IMG/VR virus record: IMGVR_UViG_3300048924_000616
Location: 1-60,985 of that record
Reading direction: 5' to 3' (one strand)
Source: a virus
DNA: 60,985 nt
Part shown: piece after piece, positions 25,056 to 32,913 of the stretch
Layout: every line of letters starts with the position of its first letter
How positions within the stretch are numbered: position 1 is the first letter of the stretch
The notes under the pieces: generated by a model
What the model saw: the letters and a program-made list of their open reading frames with translations, nothing else
Databases searched by the model: none
What the model was told of the DNA's origin: nothing
Position numbers and translations under genes: made by a program

Positions 25056-25502
25056 ATGCCAAAGTGCACACGTTGCAACACTGATTACTATCTCGGCGGT
25101 AAAGACGGGATGTGCGTCGATTGCGAGGAGGCAACGGCTAAAACGACAAGTGACGCGACGCGGAAATCGATAATTATGACCACGTCGATTGACGTCCCGA
25201 ACAGGTCAGTCGACGAAGTCATATCGATCGTTGCGTCAGAGGCGGCGCTTGGCATGAATATCTTTAAAGACATCGCCAATAACTGGCGGGACTTTGTTGG
25301 CGGGCGATCAAACACTTCTCAAGCATCACTCAAAGAAGCGCGCTCAGCCTGCCTTGATGGACTTCGCGACGAGGCGCATGCGGTAGGAGCAGATGCCGTC
25401 ATCGCTGTGGATTTGAATTACAATCAGTTGGCAACCAGTGGACCTGGCGGCATACTTTTTGTGGCTGCGACGGGAACAGCGGTTAAATTGAAACCAATCT
25501 AA
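25056..25502 (+). CDS. YbjQ/UPF0145-like protein with N-terminal zinc ribbon
   Basis: A 148-residue rightward gene inserted between the tail assembly chaperone and the tape measure gene. Residues 1-23 carry two Cys pairs (CTRC, CVDC), a probable zinc ribbon. Residues about 45-148 match the YbjQ fold (heavy-metal-binding-like family; MTTSIDVPNRSVDEVIS, AVGADAVIAVDLNY). Strong SD (GGGAGGA). Its stop overlaps the opposing chaperone stop. Breaking the otherwise unbroken late operon marks it as a moron; function unknown. Confidence 0.75.
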   Translation: MPKCTRCNTDYYLGGKDGMCVDCEEATAKTTSDATRKSIIMTTSIDVPNRSVDEVISIVASEAALGMNIFKDIANNWRDFVGGRSNTSQASLKEARSACLDGLRDEAHAVGADAVIAVDLNYNQLATSGPGGILFVAATGTAVKLKPI

Positions 25503-25731
25503 CCACCGTATTTCTTGAATAACTCGTCGATCTCCTCCGCAGATGGAGGGGCAACAGTGTCTTTTACGCCGTTTGCTTCGGCTTTGCCTGCCGCTGCAAG
25601 CGTGAACTCTGTCAATGTGCAGTGCCAGAATATGGCGGGTGTCCAGCCGAGCCCGCCGAACGCGACTTTCTGCCAGTCGCGCCAAGGGAAAGGTTTTTCT
25701 ATGCCGCCTTTGCGACGGCTACCTCGTTTCC
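25499..25731 (-). CDS. Tail assembly chaperone, frameshift-encoded C-terminal part
   Basis: An open frame without a usable start that continues the preceding gene in the -1 frame. It encodes about 75 residues ending in EEIDELFKKYGG, with WRDWQKVAFGGLGWTPAIFW near its start, the pattern of the small GTA-type tail assembly chaperone. A slippery site at 25726-25732 allows a lambda G/GT-like fusion with the 119-residue upstream protein. Initiation on its own would need a non-canonical start. The last 3 nt overlap the opposing YbjQ gene. Confidence 0.75.
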
Positions 25732-26058
25732 CGGTTCATCCTCATCAAAGTGATGGGACAACGCTTCGGAGATCGCCTTTGCCACTGATCCAAAGTGCTT
25801 GAGCTTCAGCGTTCCAATGGCTTCCGTTTTGTCGCCGTTGACTGTCAGGAGGTCTAGTGCAGCCACCGTAGCGGCTGGCTCTACTCCAGAGAGACGAAGA
25901 AACAGGTCAGACATGCTCTTACAGGAAAGGCGTGTTGAAACAGCCGCTAGGCCGCCCATTTCGGCAGCAATAACGAGTGGAACACTCCCAACCCAAAGAC
26001 CTACCTCGCCGCGGGCGCCGTTGACCTCAAGCGGAAAAGGTTTTTCAGCATCAGTCAA
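25699..26058 (-). CDS. Tail assembly chaperone, upstream part (lambda G-like)
   Basis: A 119-residue protein between tail tube and tape measure genes, the place of lambda gpG. It resembles the GTA-family tail assembly protein (FPLEVNGARGEVGLWVG). Ending at 25699 yields the short form; a -1 slip at GGGAAAC, ten codons before the stop, yields a long form carrying the conserved C-terminal chaperone domain. The two forms would be expected in unequal amounts. The end VAKAA is one of the many AA endings here. Confidence 0.8.
   Translation of the reverse strand: MTDAEKPFPLEVNGARGEVGLWVGSVPLVIAAEMGGLAAVSTRLSCKSMSDLFLRLSGVEPAATVAALDLLTVNGDKTEAIGTLKLKHFGSVAKAISEALSHHFDEDEPGNEVAVAKAA
25726..25732 (-). 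promoter_or_regulatory. -1 ribosomal frameshift slippery heptamer
   Basis: Leftward GGGAAAC, in frame as G-GGA-AAC, which fits the X-XXY-YYZ rule and differs from the lambda G/GT site (GGGAAAG) only in the last base. After a -1 slip the frame stays open to 25499. Confidence 0.75.
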
Positions 26059-26059
26059 A

Positions 26060-26494
26060 TTACGCCTCCGCTACAAACGCGAGAACGCCAGCAGCAACGA
26101 ACGTGGCATTGAAGTCCATATTGCCTTCCATCTCACCACTGAATTCGAATTCAGATACGAACCACGGGCCTGTGTAGGTGCCGAGACCTGGAACAATCAC
26201 CTTGGCGTTGAATTTGGTGGCATCGTTAACGTGAACCATGAACGCTGTGTTGTTGGTGCTCTTCACAAACTTGCCGGAACCAGAGAACGTGCGGTTTTTG
26301 ATGCCGGGTTCAGCTGTTTTCTGTGGTGTGTTTTCTGGGTTTTCGCAGTCCGTGATAGTCGTGTCGACTTCATTAGCGGACATATTGAAACTGCGGGTCG
26401 TTAGACCGCACAGATTCGTGAATACTTCGGTTGGGGTCGCGCCATTACCAATCTGGATGAGTAGCGTGCGACCAATCTGCTGACCGTCGGCCAT
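26060..26494 (-). CDS. Major tail tube protein
   Basis: A 144-residue protein with the organisation of TP901-1-type tail tube subunits: QIGNGATPTEVFTNLCGL near the start, then SANEVDTTITDCE, and a central FVHVNDAT-like beta hairpin region. It follows the head-completion genes and precedes the tail chaperones, as expected. Hexamers of this protein build the non-contractile tube around the tape measure. Confidence 0.8.
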   Translation of the reverse strand: MADGQQIGRTLLIQIGNGATPTEVFTNLCGLTTRSFNMSANEVDTTITDCENPENTPQKTAEPGIKNRTFSGSGKFVKSTNNTAFMVHVNDATKFNAKVIVPGLGTYTGPWFVSEFEFSGEMEGNMDFNATFVAAGVLAFVAEA

Positions 26495-26526
26495 GATTGA
26501 ACCTCAAATTTTGGGATTTTGTGCCG

Positions 26527-26937
26527 TTAGGCCGGGGTTTCGACGCGCGAGATGAACTCAACAACGCCGTGCGTCGTGACTTCGTCTGGGTCTTTAAAAT
26601 GACGGGTGTTCTGCCGAGTGATCGAGACCAGTCGATGCGATGGCAAAACCAATGGCGCTTCATCAAGAGCCTCCACGACCTCGTGGATGACTTCCTTCAG
26701 CTCCTTGAAGCCCGCAGAATACTGCGACCAGACGTGAATGGTCACATAAATCAGGTTCGACTTAAGGCAGGTGACATCATCACGGATCACCTGACTTTCG
26801 CCGTATTCGACATAAGGAAAAGATGCGTTCGTCGGAGGTCTGTCGTAAATGCGCTGAGAAACTTTGGCCGTAAGACCGGATCGTGCTTTCAATCGCGCAA
26901 CGATTGCTCCCTGCAACTCAAGATCGGGACTTGCCAT
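26527..26937 (-). CDS. Tail completion / terminator protein (DUF3168-like)
   Basis: A 136-residue protein with the DUF3168 pattern (LELQGAIVARL, YDRPPTNASFPYVEYGE, LIYVTIHVWSQYSAG). These proteins cap the tail and join it to the head. Start at 26937 overlaps the previous stop by one base. Gene order supports the call. Confidence 0.8.
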   Translation of the reverse strand: MASPDLELQGAIVARLKARSGLTAKVSQRIYDRPPTNASFPYVEYGESQVIRDDVTCLKSNLIYVTIHVWSQYSAGFKELKEVIHEVVEALDEAPLVLPSHRLVSITRQNTRHFKDPDEVTTHGVVEFISRVETPA

Positions 26938-27431
26938 TATTTCTTCATGGCCTCCCTTACTCCGCGCCAAACCGCATCGTTGATTTTCTTCTTCGCCTTA
27001 GCTCTGAGTGATCGCCAAATCGGAAAGATGTGCGGCTGCGCTCTTGTCCCGGGATGGAGACGCGCGCCTTCTTGCTGCTTCTTGCCAGCGACGGTTCCAC
27101 CGCCCTTGGCGACATTGTGTGGCTTGGTGCCAAATTCCAGAAGGTGCCAAATCCAAGCTGCGAAAATACCGGTTGCATCCGGATCTTTGCTGGCCGAAGT
27201 TCCGACCATCGCTTTGGCGTTTGGTCGATCTGCAATGCGAGCCCCTTGAATGGATGCCGCATAGTCGCCCGAAGTGGCGCTGTTACTGAATGGTGCTCTG
27301 TCGGATATCTTCTCGGCAGCTTCTTCAGCGATTTGGATTTTGGCTTCAGCGGCATACTTGTTTGCCAGTGGCGCGACTTCGTTGAGCTTCTTGGTCAAAG
27401 CCTCACGTCCGAGCACTCGGGCCTTGATCAT
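26937..27431 (-). CDS. HK97 gp10-like neck/tail completion protein
   Basis: A 164-residue protein with the gp10-family hallmark WHLLEFGTKPH (about residue 95) and a helical N-terminus. It lies between the head-closure and tail-terminator genes, so it acts at the head-tail joint. The C-terminus is strongly basic. Overlaps the upstream gene by 4 nt. Confidence 0.8.
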   Translation of the reverse strand: MIKARVLGREALTKKLNEVAPLANKYAAEAKIQIAEEAAEKISDRAPFSNSATSGDYAASIQGARIADRPNAKAMVGTSASKDPDATGIFAAWIWHLLEFGTKPHNVAKGGGTVAGKKQQEGARLHPGTRAQPHIFPIWRSLRAKAKKKINDAVWRGVREAMKK

Positions 27432-27784
27432 GATGCCTCTCCTTCGACCACCATGAGCTCAATCCACTGGTTTCGCTCATCGATATTCACGGCAGTCTTG
27501 ATGGCATACACGGCGCCGGTGCGTTTATCGCGAGCCCGCCAAGCCGTTGTGAGTGTTCGCGTCCTGGCATTGCTGCGGATAGTCATGGTGAATGGCTGGA
27601 TGCCTTGGAGACGACTGGCGATCACAGGTTCGCTGCCCGTACGAGGCTGCAACCTCGCGGGCTCAATGAATTGCTCAGCAAAACCGATAATCACGCCGCC
27701 GTAACCATCGTCGCCCTCTACCTCAGCCTCGAAGCCGATGAGCGCATTAAGCGCCCCTGCTCCCCCTCTTTTGCGTGGTGGCAT
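27428..27784 (-). CDS. Head-tail adaptor / head closure protein
   Basis: A 118-residue beta-rich protein resembling phage head-closure proteins (ETAVNIDERNQWIE-like end, TAWRARDKRTGAVYAI). It starts inside the end of the preceding 60-residue gene. The N-terminus is basic (PPRKRGGAG). Placed between connector and gp10-like genes, it probably seals the neck. Confidence 0.7.
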   Translation of the reverse strand: MPPRKRGGAGALNALIGFEAEVEGDDGYGGVIIGFAEQFIEPARLQPRTGSEPVIASRLQGIQPFTMTIRSNARTRTLTTAWRARDKRTGAVYAIKTAVNIDERNQWIELMVVEGEAS

Positions 27785-27929
27785 CTGGTCTGTCCTTTGT
27801 GGGCTCAGCAGCCTTGGCTGCCACTGCAAGAGCAGCGCAGGCACGCGTGACGTTGTGGAGCCCAGGTTGGTAAGCGACGGTGAAACCCGGCTGGCGCCAA
27901 TCGAAGGCCTTGTGGAAGCGTAACCACAT
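27747..27929 (-). CDS. Small hypothetical protein in the connector region (60 aa)
   Basis: A 60-residue basic protein directly after the head-tail connector gene (2-nt gap) and overlapping the head-closure gene by 38 nt in another frame. N-terminal part Trp/Phe-containing, centre Ala-rich helix, C-terminus basic. Function unknown. Confidence 0.5.
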   Translation of the reverse strand: MWLRFHKAFDWRQPGFTVAYQPGLHNVTRACAALAVAAKAAEPTKDRPDATTQKRGSRGA

Positions 27930-27931
27930 GA

Positions 27932-28519
27932 TCAGCCTCGCCAGTTTCTGTGAGGCATCAGCAGCGATTGTGACGCCAATGGCACTTCGACCATATTGCC
28001 TTCTGAAACATCTTCGCGGTTCTCGTACCAATGGCCGACCATCAGAAGAATTGCGTGCTTGATGCCTGCCGGCACGGTCTCGTATCCAGCTGTGAACGTG
28101 ATCCGGACGCTCTCCGGTTCTCGGAGGATGCTTGGCCATGAGTTACCAACGGCTGGCATGATATAGGCAGGTTGCGTTGATCCTGCGCCAAAAGTGCGAA
28201 AGCCTGCCAGCACGGTAATTGTGCCGTCGCTGGCCGTGTATTCAACGCTGTCGACGGATTTCAGCGGAGCCAACGGAATGTAAACCCGTCCTGCGCGTCC
28301 GTGCTCGTCAGAGCATGGGAACCAGTCGAGATTATACTGCCATTCCTGCTCTCCGATGGCCCTACCGAGCCATCCGTCCGTACCGTCGATCAGACCGGTT
28401 GCGGTTCGCACCAAGCCTTCCACATAATCATCTTCGTCATCATGAAAGACACGCAAATGAGACTTGGCTTCGGCCAGTGACACGACTGGCTCTGCCGGAG
28501 GCGTCACTAACCTTAGCAT
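27932..28519 (-). CDS. Head-tail connector protein (HK97 gp6-like)
   Basis: A 195-residue protein of the gp6-like connector type: N-terminal VSLAEAKSHLRVFHDDEDDYV helix pair, VRTATGLIDG, and a C-terminal HAILLMVGHWYENRE motif. It forms the ring beneath the portal. Gene order after the head genes agrees. Confidence 0.8.
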   Translation of the reverse strand: MLRLVTPPAEPVVSLAEAKSHLRVFHDDEDDYVEGLVRTATGLIDGTDGWLGRAIGEQEWQYNLDWFPCSDEHGRAGRVYIPLAPLKSVDSVEYTASDGTITVLAGFRTFGAGSTQPAYIMPAVGNSWPSILREPESVRITFTAGYETVPAGIKHAILLMVGHWYENREDVSEGNMVEVPLASQSLLMPHRNWRG

Positions 28520-28521
28520 GA

Positions 28522-28836
28522 TTACTTGCCCCGCTTTTTGACCGGCTCGACCGGCAGAAGATCCTGCGTAACAGGCTCGACAACTGGCTCTGGCTCGACG
28601 ACCGGCTCAGGGACTGCCTCAATCACCGGCTCTGGTTCTGGTTCCAGCGTTGGCTCTGGTGTCGGCTCAGGCTCTGGGGTTGGTTCGGCCGTAGGCTCCA
28701 GTGGAACGAGATCCACAAACCCTTCGGTCACAAGTCCGTCAGTCGATGCGCCAAAGTCACGGTTGTCACCTGGAACCAAGCTCTCAACCGTGAAGCCGTC
28801 CGACGCGAAGTAGAACGGCTTGAGAACGACCGGCAT
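28522..28836 (-). CDS. Pro/Glu-rich head-region protein (104 aa)
   Basis: A 104-residue protein. Residues 1-45 form a small domain (PFYFASDGFTVESLVPGD) and residues 48-97 are a low-complexity E-P-T-V tail with many EPxPEP repeats, probably extended and disordered. Such proteins often lie after the capsid gene and may be head fibres or decoration factors; not proven. Confidence 0.6.
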   Translation of the reverse strand: MPVVLKPFYFASDGFTVESLVPGDNRDFGASTDGLVTEGFVDLVPLEPTAEPTPEPEPTPEPTLEPEPEPVIEAVPEPVVEPEPVVEPVTQDLLPVEPVKKRGK

Positions 28837-29222
28837 TAGGCCACCGGCGCGAGGTTCGCGTGGCCGCCGATTACGACAGCGTCAGCCGCGATGGACGTGC
28901 CAGAGTTCAGCGTCAGCACTGGGCGAATGTATCGCTTCGAGCCCTTATAGCCGACCTTGATCGCAGAACTCGCGACGAGTGCAATTGGGAACGTGCCGAG
29001 CAAGTCACCAGCAGCAACATCAGTCCAAGCTGCGTTGTCGTCGGATTCCTGCAGCTTTGGTGTGAAGTTGCCAGAACCTGCAATCGCACCGGTGTTGATT
29101 ACCACAGTGGCGGAATTGTATGGGCGCAGGTCAGCACCGGTGCCATTGGTAGTTGCCGTGAGAACGGCGGGGGCAATCGACGCAATAACGCCGATATTAG
29201 AATAGAGATCGCGTTTAGCCAT
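28836..29222 (-). CDS. Putative head decoration protein
   Basis: A 128-residue beta-rich protein immediately downstream of the capsid gene. Low charge and a repeated beta pattern (GNFTPKLQESDDNAAWTDV, KRYIRPVLTLNSG) resemble small proteins that coat or stabilise capsids. Overlaps the next gene by one base. Role inferred from position and composition. Confidence 0.65.
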   Translation of the reverse strand: MAKRDLYSNIGVIASIAPAVLTATTNGTGADLRPYNSATVVINTGAIAGSGNFTPKLQESDDNAAWTDVAAGDLLGTFPIALVASSAIKVGYKGSKRYIRPVLTLNSGTSIAADAVVIGGHANLAPVA

Positions 29223-29251
29223 ATGGCCTAACTCCTATCGTAGAGGAAAAT

Positions 29252-29270
29252 GGGGCGCGCTTGGCGCCCC
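29252..29270 (-). terminator. Hairpin after the capsid gene
   Basis: Perfect 7-bp GC stem (GGGGCGC/GCGCCCC, 5-nt loop) followed leftward by ATTTTCC, between capsid and decoration genes. Probably an attenuator that keeps capsid expression higher than downstream genes. Confidence 0.6.
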
Positions 29271-29277
29271 TGAATGA

Positions 29278-30630
29278 TTAGGCCGAAGTGACCAGCAGCT
29301 TGACTGCCTCGAAGTTCACAACATCACCACCAACGCGACGACGGTTGTAGAACTTCACATATGGCTTGGCGGTCAGGTTGTCGCGCAGGAGCGTCAGGCC
29401 GAGGCGATCAACGATCGTGTAAGCAGCCTTGAAGTCACCGAATGCAACAGACAGCGAGCTCGCAGCAACGGCCGGCATGTCTTCGCAGCGATTGACCGGG
29501 AAGCTGAGGATTGTCGCAGGCTGGCCGCCCTTGATGTCGCCCATCTGCCAGAGGTAGTTGCCCTGACCATCCTTGAGTTTCATGATGTCGCGAACAGTGG
29601 TGCGCTTCATCAGGAAGTTGGCGTTCTGGGTGTAGTAGTCCTTGAGCTGGAATACGAGATTGTACAGTGCGTCCGACGTGATCGATGTCGCACCGCCAGA
29701 AACAACCTGCTCAATCTGGCCGTTGGAAGTACCTGCGCCGTAGCTCAGAAGACCGCGGGGCTTATTCACGCCGTCACCGGTGAAGAATGCGGACGCTTCG
29801 ATCCGACCCATGCGCTCGCCAACTTTGTTGGCAACCCATGCCTCAATATCAAGACCTGCATCTTCCAGCATGTTCTGGGTAACGCGCGGCTCGGCGAACA
29901 TTTCGTGGGCGAGGATCTTCGAAACGCCAACCTGAGACGTCGATGTCTCAGAAGGTGCCTGAGTTTCGCCTACCCAGCCGCCGAAGCCGAACTCACCTTC
30001 ATCGCGTGGAATTTCAAGCTCCTTACCGCCGATGGTCTCTACAGTCGCGAGAGCGCGGAGGTTGGAGGTCTCATAGATGCGCGTGATGATACGGCTGGAA
30101 ACCGTCTTTGGAACCAGATAGCCGCCATCAGGGTCAGAACCGGTCTGCATTGCGGCCTGGACATTTGCTGGCATAGCAGCGTCGGAGCGGGCACGCATGT
30201 AAGGGGCAAAGGATGCTGCGTAGTCAGCATATGCCTCTTCGTCGGCAACGATCTCGGTGTTGATGCCGAGCTTGCCTGCGTTGGCCAGCTTTGCCTTGGC
30301 AAACTCAAATGCTGCCTTTGCATCAGCCGCACCTTCATCACCAGCCCAACCGCCAGCATTTGGACGCTTCAGCACAGCATCGATCTTTTCGATGTTGTCG
30401 TTTACAGCCTGCAGACCTTTTTCGAGAGCGAGGTGCTTGGTCTCAACAGAGGCAGCATACTTTTCGATCTTCTCGGCGACGAGTGGATCAACCTTCTTGC
30501 CGGATGCGTCGATCTCGTCGCGCATGGCCTTAAGTTCACGCTGTGTGTTGTCGTTCAGCGCCTTTACGTCGTCGCCAAACTTCTTGATGTCAGCCGTAAT
30601 CTGTTCGGCGACCTGTGCAGTAATGGTCAT
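29278..30630 (-). CDS. HK97-family major capsid protein
   Basis: A 450-residue capsid protein. Residues about 1-115 form a helical coiled-coil delta (scaffold) domain, followed by the HK97 fold: GSDPDGGYLVPKTV (N-arm), SKILAHEMFAEPRVTQNMLEDAG, TGDGVNKPRGLL, and VAFGDFKAAYTIVDRLGLTLLRD near the end. The delta domain is expected to be removed by the protease encoded upstream, leaving about 335 residues. One subunit type builds the icosahedral head. Confidence 0.9.
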   Translation of the reverse strand: MTITAQVAEQITADIKKFGDDVKALNDNTQRELKAMRDEIDASGKKVDPLVAEKIEKYAASVETKHLALEKGLQAVNDNIEKIDAVLKRPNAGGWAGDEGAADAKAAFEFAKAKLANAGKLGINTEIVADEEAYADYAASFAPYMRARSDAAMPANVQAAMQTGSDPDGGYLVPKTVSSRIITRIYETSNLRALATVETIGGKELEIPRDEGEFGFGGWVGETQAPSETSTSQVGVSKILAHEMFAEPRVTQNMLEDAGLDIEAWVANKVGERMGRIEASAFFTGDGVNKPRGLLSYGAGTSNGQIEQVVSGGATSITSDALYNLVFQLKDYYTQNANFLMKRTTVRDIMKLKDGQGNYLWQMGDIKGGQPATILSFPVNRCEDMPAVAASSLSVAFGDFKAAYTIVDRLGLTLLRDNLTAKPYVKFYNRRRVGGDVVNFEAVKLLVTSA

Positions 30631-31493
30631 TTGACCTCCTGATTGAATGAAGCCGATACGGCACGAACGGCCTCGGCAAGTGCTGTGAAATCGACTTTGT
30701 CGCCAGCGTCCTGCTTGGTCGGTTCGTCGCTTGTTTCAACCTCGCGCAAAGCTGCGCGGGCCTTGGATCTCGACCACCCAGCGTCCTGCGTGAGTGCTCT
30801 TTCCATGTCTCGTTTGGTGGGTGCTTCGTCGTTGCCGTCGTCGCGCCATTTCAGCGCGTCTGGGACGGAACCGAAGACGGATAGGTCAAACCGGGCCTTA
30901 GGGGCGGCCGTGGCCGCTTCTGCAGTGGCAAAACCAGCATCAACAGCTTCCTTTGCAGTGAGCCATGTTTCGTCATCCATCCAAGTCTTGATCTGGCGGA
31001 TACCGGTGTTTGTGCGGGCCGCATAAGTGCGGGCCAATGCATCATCGATCTTGGTGAGCGTACCGACGACATCAGCAAAGTCGTGCCGGTTGCCCACGCC
31101 GATGGTCCAAGCGTTGTGGATCATGAAGAACGCGTTCTCAGCGATCGTGATCTCGTCGCCGGCCATTGCGATGATGGACGCGATAGACGCTGCCAAGCCG
31201 ACAACCTCGACCTTTACCTTGCCGTCATAGGCAAGCAGGTCGTTGTAGATCGCGATACCATCGAACACGTCACCGCCCGGTGAGTTGATGCGAAGCGTAA
31301 TATCGCCAGACGCCTCTCTCAGACGGCTGCGGAACGATCTGGCATTGGTGCCCCAGTAACCAATCTCGTCGTAGAGATCGATGATGGTGCCGTTGCCCTC
31401 TGTTTTAGCCTCAAACTTTGTGCCGACGGCGCGCGCAAAAAAGCGATCGCGACGCTCGCCACTGAGTGGCGAACCGACGTCAATTTTATCCAT
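30627..31493 (-). CDS. ClpP-like head maturation protease (S14 type)
   Basis: A 288-residue protease. INSPGGDVFDG (about residue 70), the nucleophile Ser in GLAASIASIIAMAG (about 102) and the His in MIHNAW (about 124) match the ClpP-type prohead protease. The C-terminal 90 residues are charged and helical and may target the protease into the prohead as a scaffold. It lies between portal and capsid genes and overlaps the capsid start by 4 nt. Confidence 0.88.
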   Translation of the reverse strand: MDKIDVGSPLSGERRDRFFARAVGTKFEAKTEGNGTIIDLYDEIGYWGTNARSFRSRLREASGDITLRINSPGGDVFDGIAIYNDLLAYDGKVKVEVVGLAASIASIIAMAGDEITIAENAFFMIHNAWTIGVGNRHDFADVVGTLTKIDDALARTYAARTNTGIRQIKTWMDDETWLTAKEAVDAGFATAEAATAAPKARFDLSVFGSVPDALKWRDDGNDEAPTKRDMERALTQDAGWSRSKARAALREVETSDEPTKQDAGDKVDFTALAEAVRAVSASFNQEVK

Positions 31494-31504
31494 TATGGAG
31501 CTTT

Positions 31505-32740
31505 CTATTTCGCAGCGTTGTCGTTAGCTGGCGAAGGCACCGCATCGACTTGAATGGCTGGATTTTCGAACACGTCGCCGCCTTCACGCGGGTTCATGTT
31601 TTCCTTGATGCGCGCCTCGTTAGCGTTCATCCATTTGTTTTGAATGGCCGAGCTGTAGGCTTCGTAACGTGCCTTGGTGTCACCACGCAGCATCGCGTCC
31701 ATCAGGAACTCGCAGAAATAGCCATCCGCCCTATCCTGCTCGGTAAGCAGATCGCGATTGGCTGCTTGCTCCCACCTGACTAGCCATGGCCGCAAGCTGT
31801 AGATGACGAAGTCCAGCGACTGGTGCTCGATATTCGAGAACGTCGCCTTTTCCAGGTCATTTACAAGATGCGCTGGCACGCGGAAAATACCGGCGATCTC
31901 AGATCGCTGAAACTTTCGGCCGGCAATAAACTCCGCATCCTTGGGCGCGATGTTCATCGACACCCAGTCCATGCCTTCCTCAAGCAGCAACGGTTTGCCA
32001 CTGTTCTCAAGTCCTGCATATCGGTCTGCGAATTGCTGTCGTAGGTTCTCGGTAGCTTCTTGGCCGATCTGTTTGGGATGCTTCAGCACGCCTGTCGGCT
32101 TGACGCCGTTGCGGTACATGTTGGAACCGAACGATTCCGCCGCCATTCCGAGGCCGATAGCCTCACGCGCCAGAGAAATCATCGACTGTCCGACATACCC
32201 CTTTGGCAAAGGGCCGCGGATATGGTGCATGTCCTTCAAGGATAGCTTTGCCCGCTTGTTGTCGGGCATAGTCACTTCGTATTTCGGCGACCAATCAAAA
32301 GCCTGACTGATAGTCACGCCATCCGGATTAAGCGGCACAAGGCCAATCGTCTGGCCTTTTCGGTTGCGCTCCACGTAGGCATAACCGTTACCCCGCGTCG
32401 CGAGGTTGGTCATTGTGCCTTCGGTGTACTCAAACGCCGTGTTCCAGCTGTTCGCCTGATCGTGGAGCACTTTGTATAGTGGATGCTCGGTCGCGCGGTC
32501 TTTGCCGCCGTCTGCCCTGCGCTTGTAGAGAATACAAGGCAAACTCGCGACGCTCTCCGCAAGAACTCGCACGCAGATCAGAACAGTTGTGTATTTCAAC
32601 GCCGTTTCGGCCGAGACATAAACACCCGTTTTGGACAGTGTGCCGCCTCCTGCAAGTCGGCTCCACTCTTCCATCGTCAAGCTGCGATGCTCATTGGTAG
32701 CGGCCTTAGGTCGCGCTAACGCTCCAAACAATCCCGCCAT
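31505..32740 (-). CDS. HK97-family portal protein
   Basis: A 411-residue portal. Characteristic segments: VSAETALKYTTVLICVRVLAES near the N-terminus, a WNTAFEYTEG-type middle, GKPLLLEEGMDW, and FRVPAHLVND. Twelve copies form the DNA-entry ring and tail-attachment site. ATG at 32740 overlaps the previous stop (ATGA) and matches the known N-terminal pattern better than upstream starts. Ends in PANDNAAK. Confidence 0.88.
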   Translation of the reverse strand: MAGLFGALARPKAATNEHRSLTMEEWSRLAGGGTLSKTGVYVSAETALKYTTVLICVRVLAESVASLPCILYKRRADGGKDRATEHPLYKVLHDQANSWNTAFEYTEGTMTNLATRGNGYAYVERNRKGQTIGLVPLNPDGVTISQAFDWSPKYEVTMPDNKRAKLSLKDMHHIRGPLPKGYVGQSMISLAREAIGLGMAAESFGSNMYRNGVKPTGVLKHPKQIGQEATENLRQQFADRYAGLENSGKPLLLEEGMDWVSMNIAPKDAEFIAGRKFQRSEIAGIFRVPAHLVNDLEKATFSNIEHQSLDFVIYSLRPWLVRWEQAANRDLLTEQDRADGYFCEFLMDAMLRGDTKARYEAYSSAIQNKWMNANEARIKENMNPREGGDVFENPAIQVDAVPSPANDNAAK

Positions 32741-32913
32741 CAGTTGCTGCCTCGCGCCGATGCGATGACACCAGCCAAGATTAAAACACCGCCGACGATA
32801 AACCCTGCAGGCGGGTAGATAAGCCAAGCGCCGTAAGCAATTGAAGCAACCGCGGAAACGCCGAGCGCGTCCCTAACGATCACGGCAGCTCGTGCCATGT
32901 TCGATATGATCAT
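32740..32913 (-). CDS. Small membrane protein between TerL and portal (57 aa)
   Basis: A 57-residue protein with two hydrophobic spans (about residues 16-33 and 36-52). It is coupled to both neighbours by ATGA overlaps. Small membrane proteins occur here in several related phages; role unknown. Confidence 0.6.
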   Translation of the reverse strand: MIISNMARAAVIVRDALGVSAVASIAYGAWLIYPPAGFIVGGVLILAGVIASARGSN

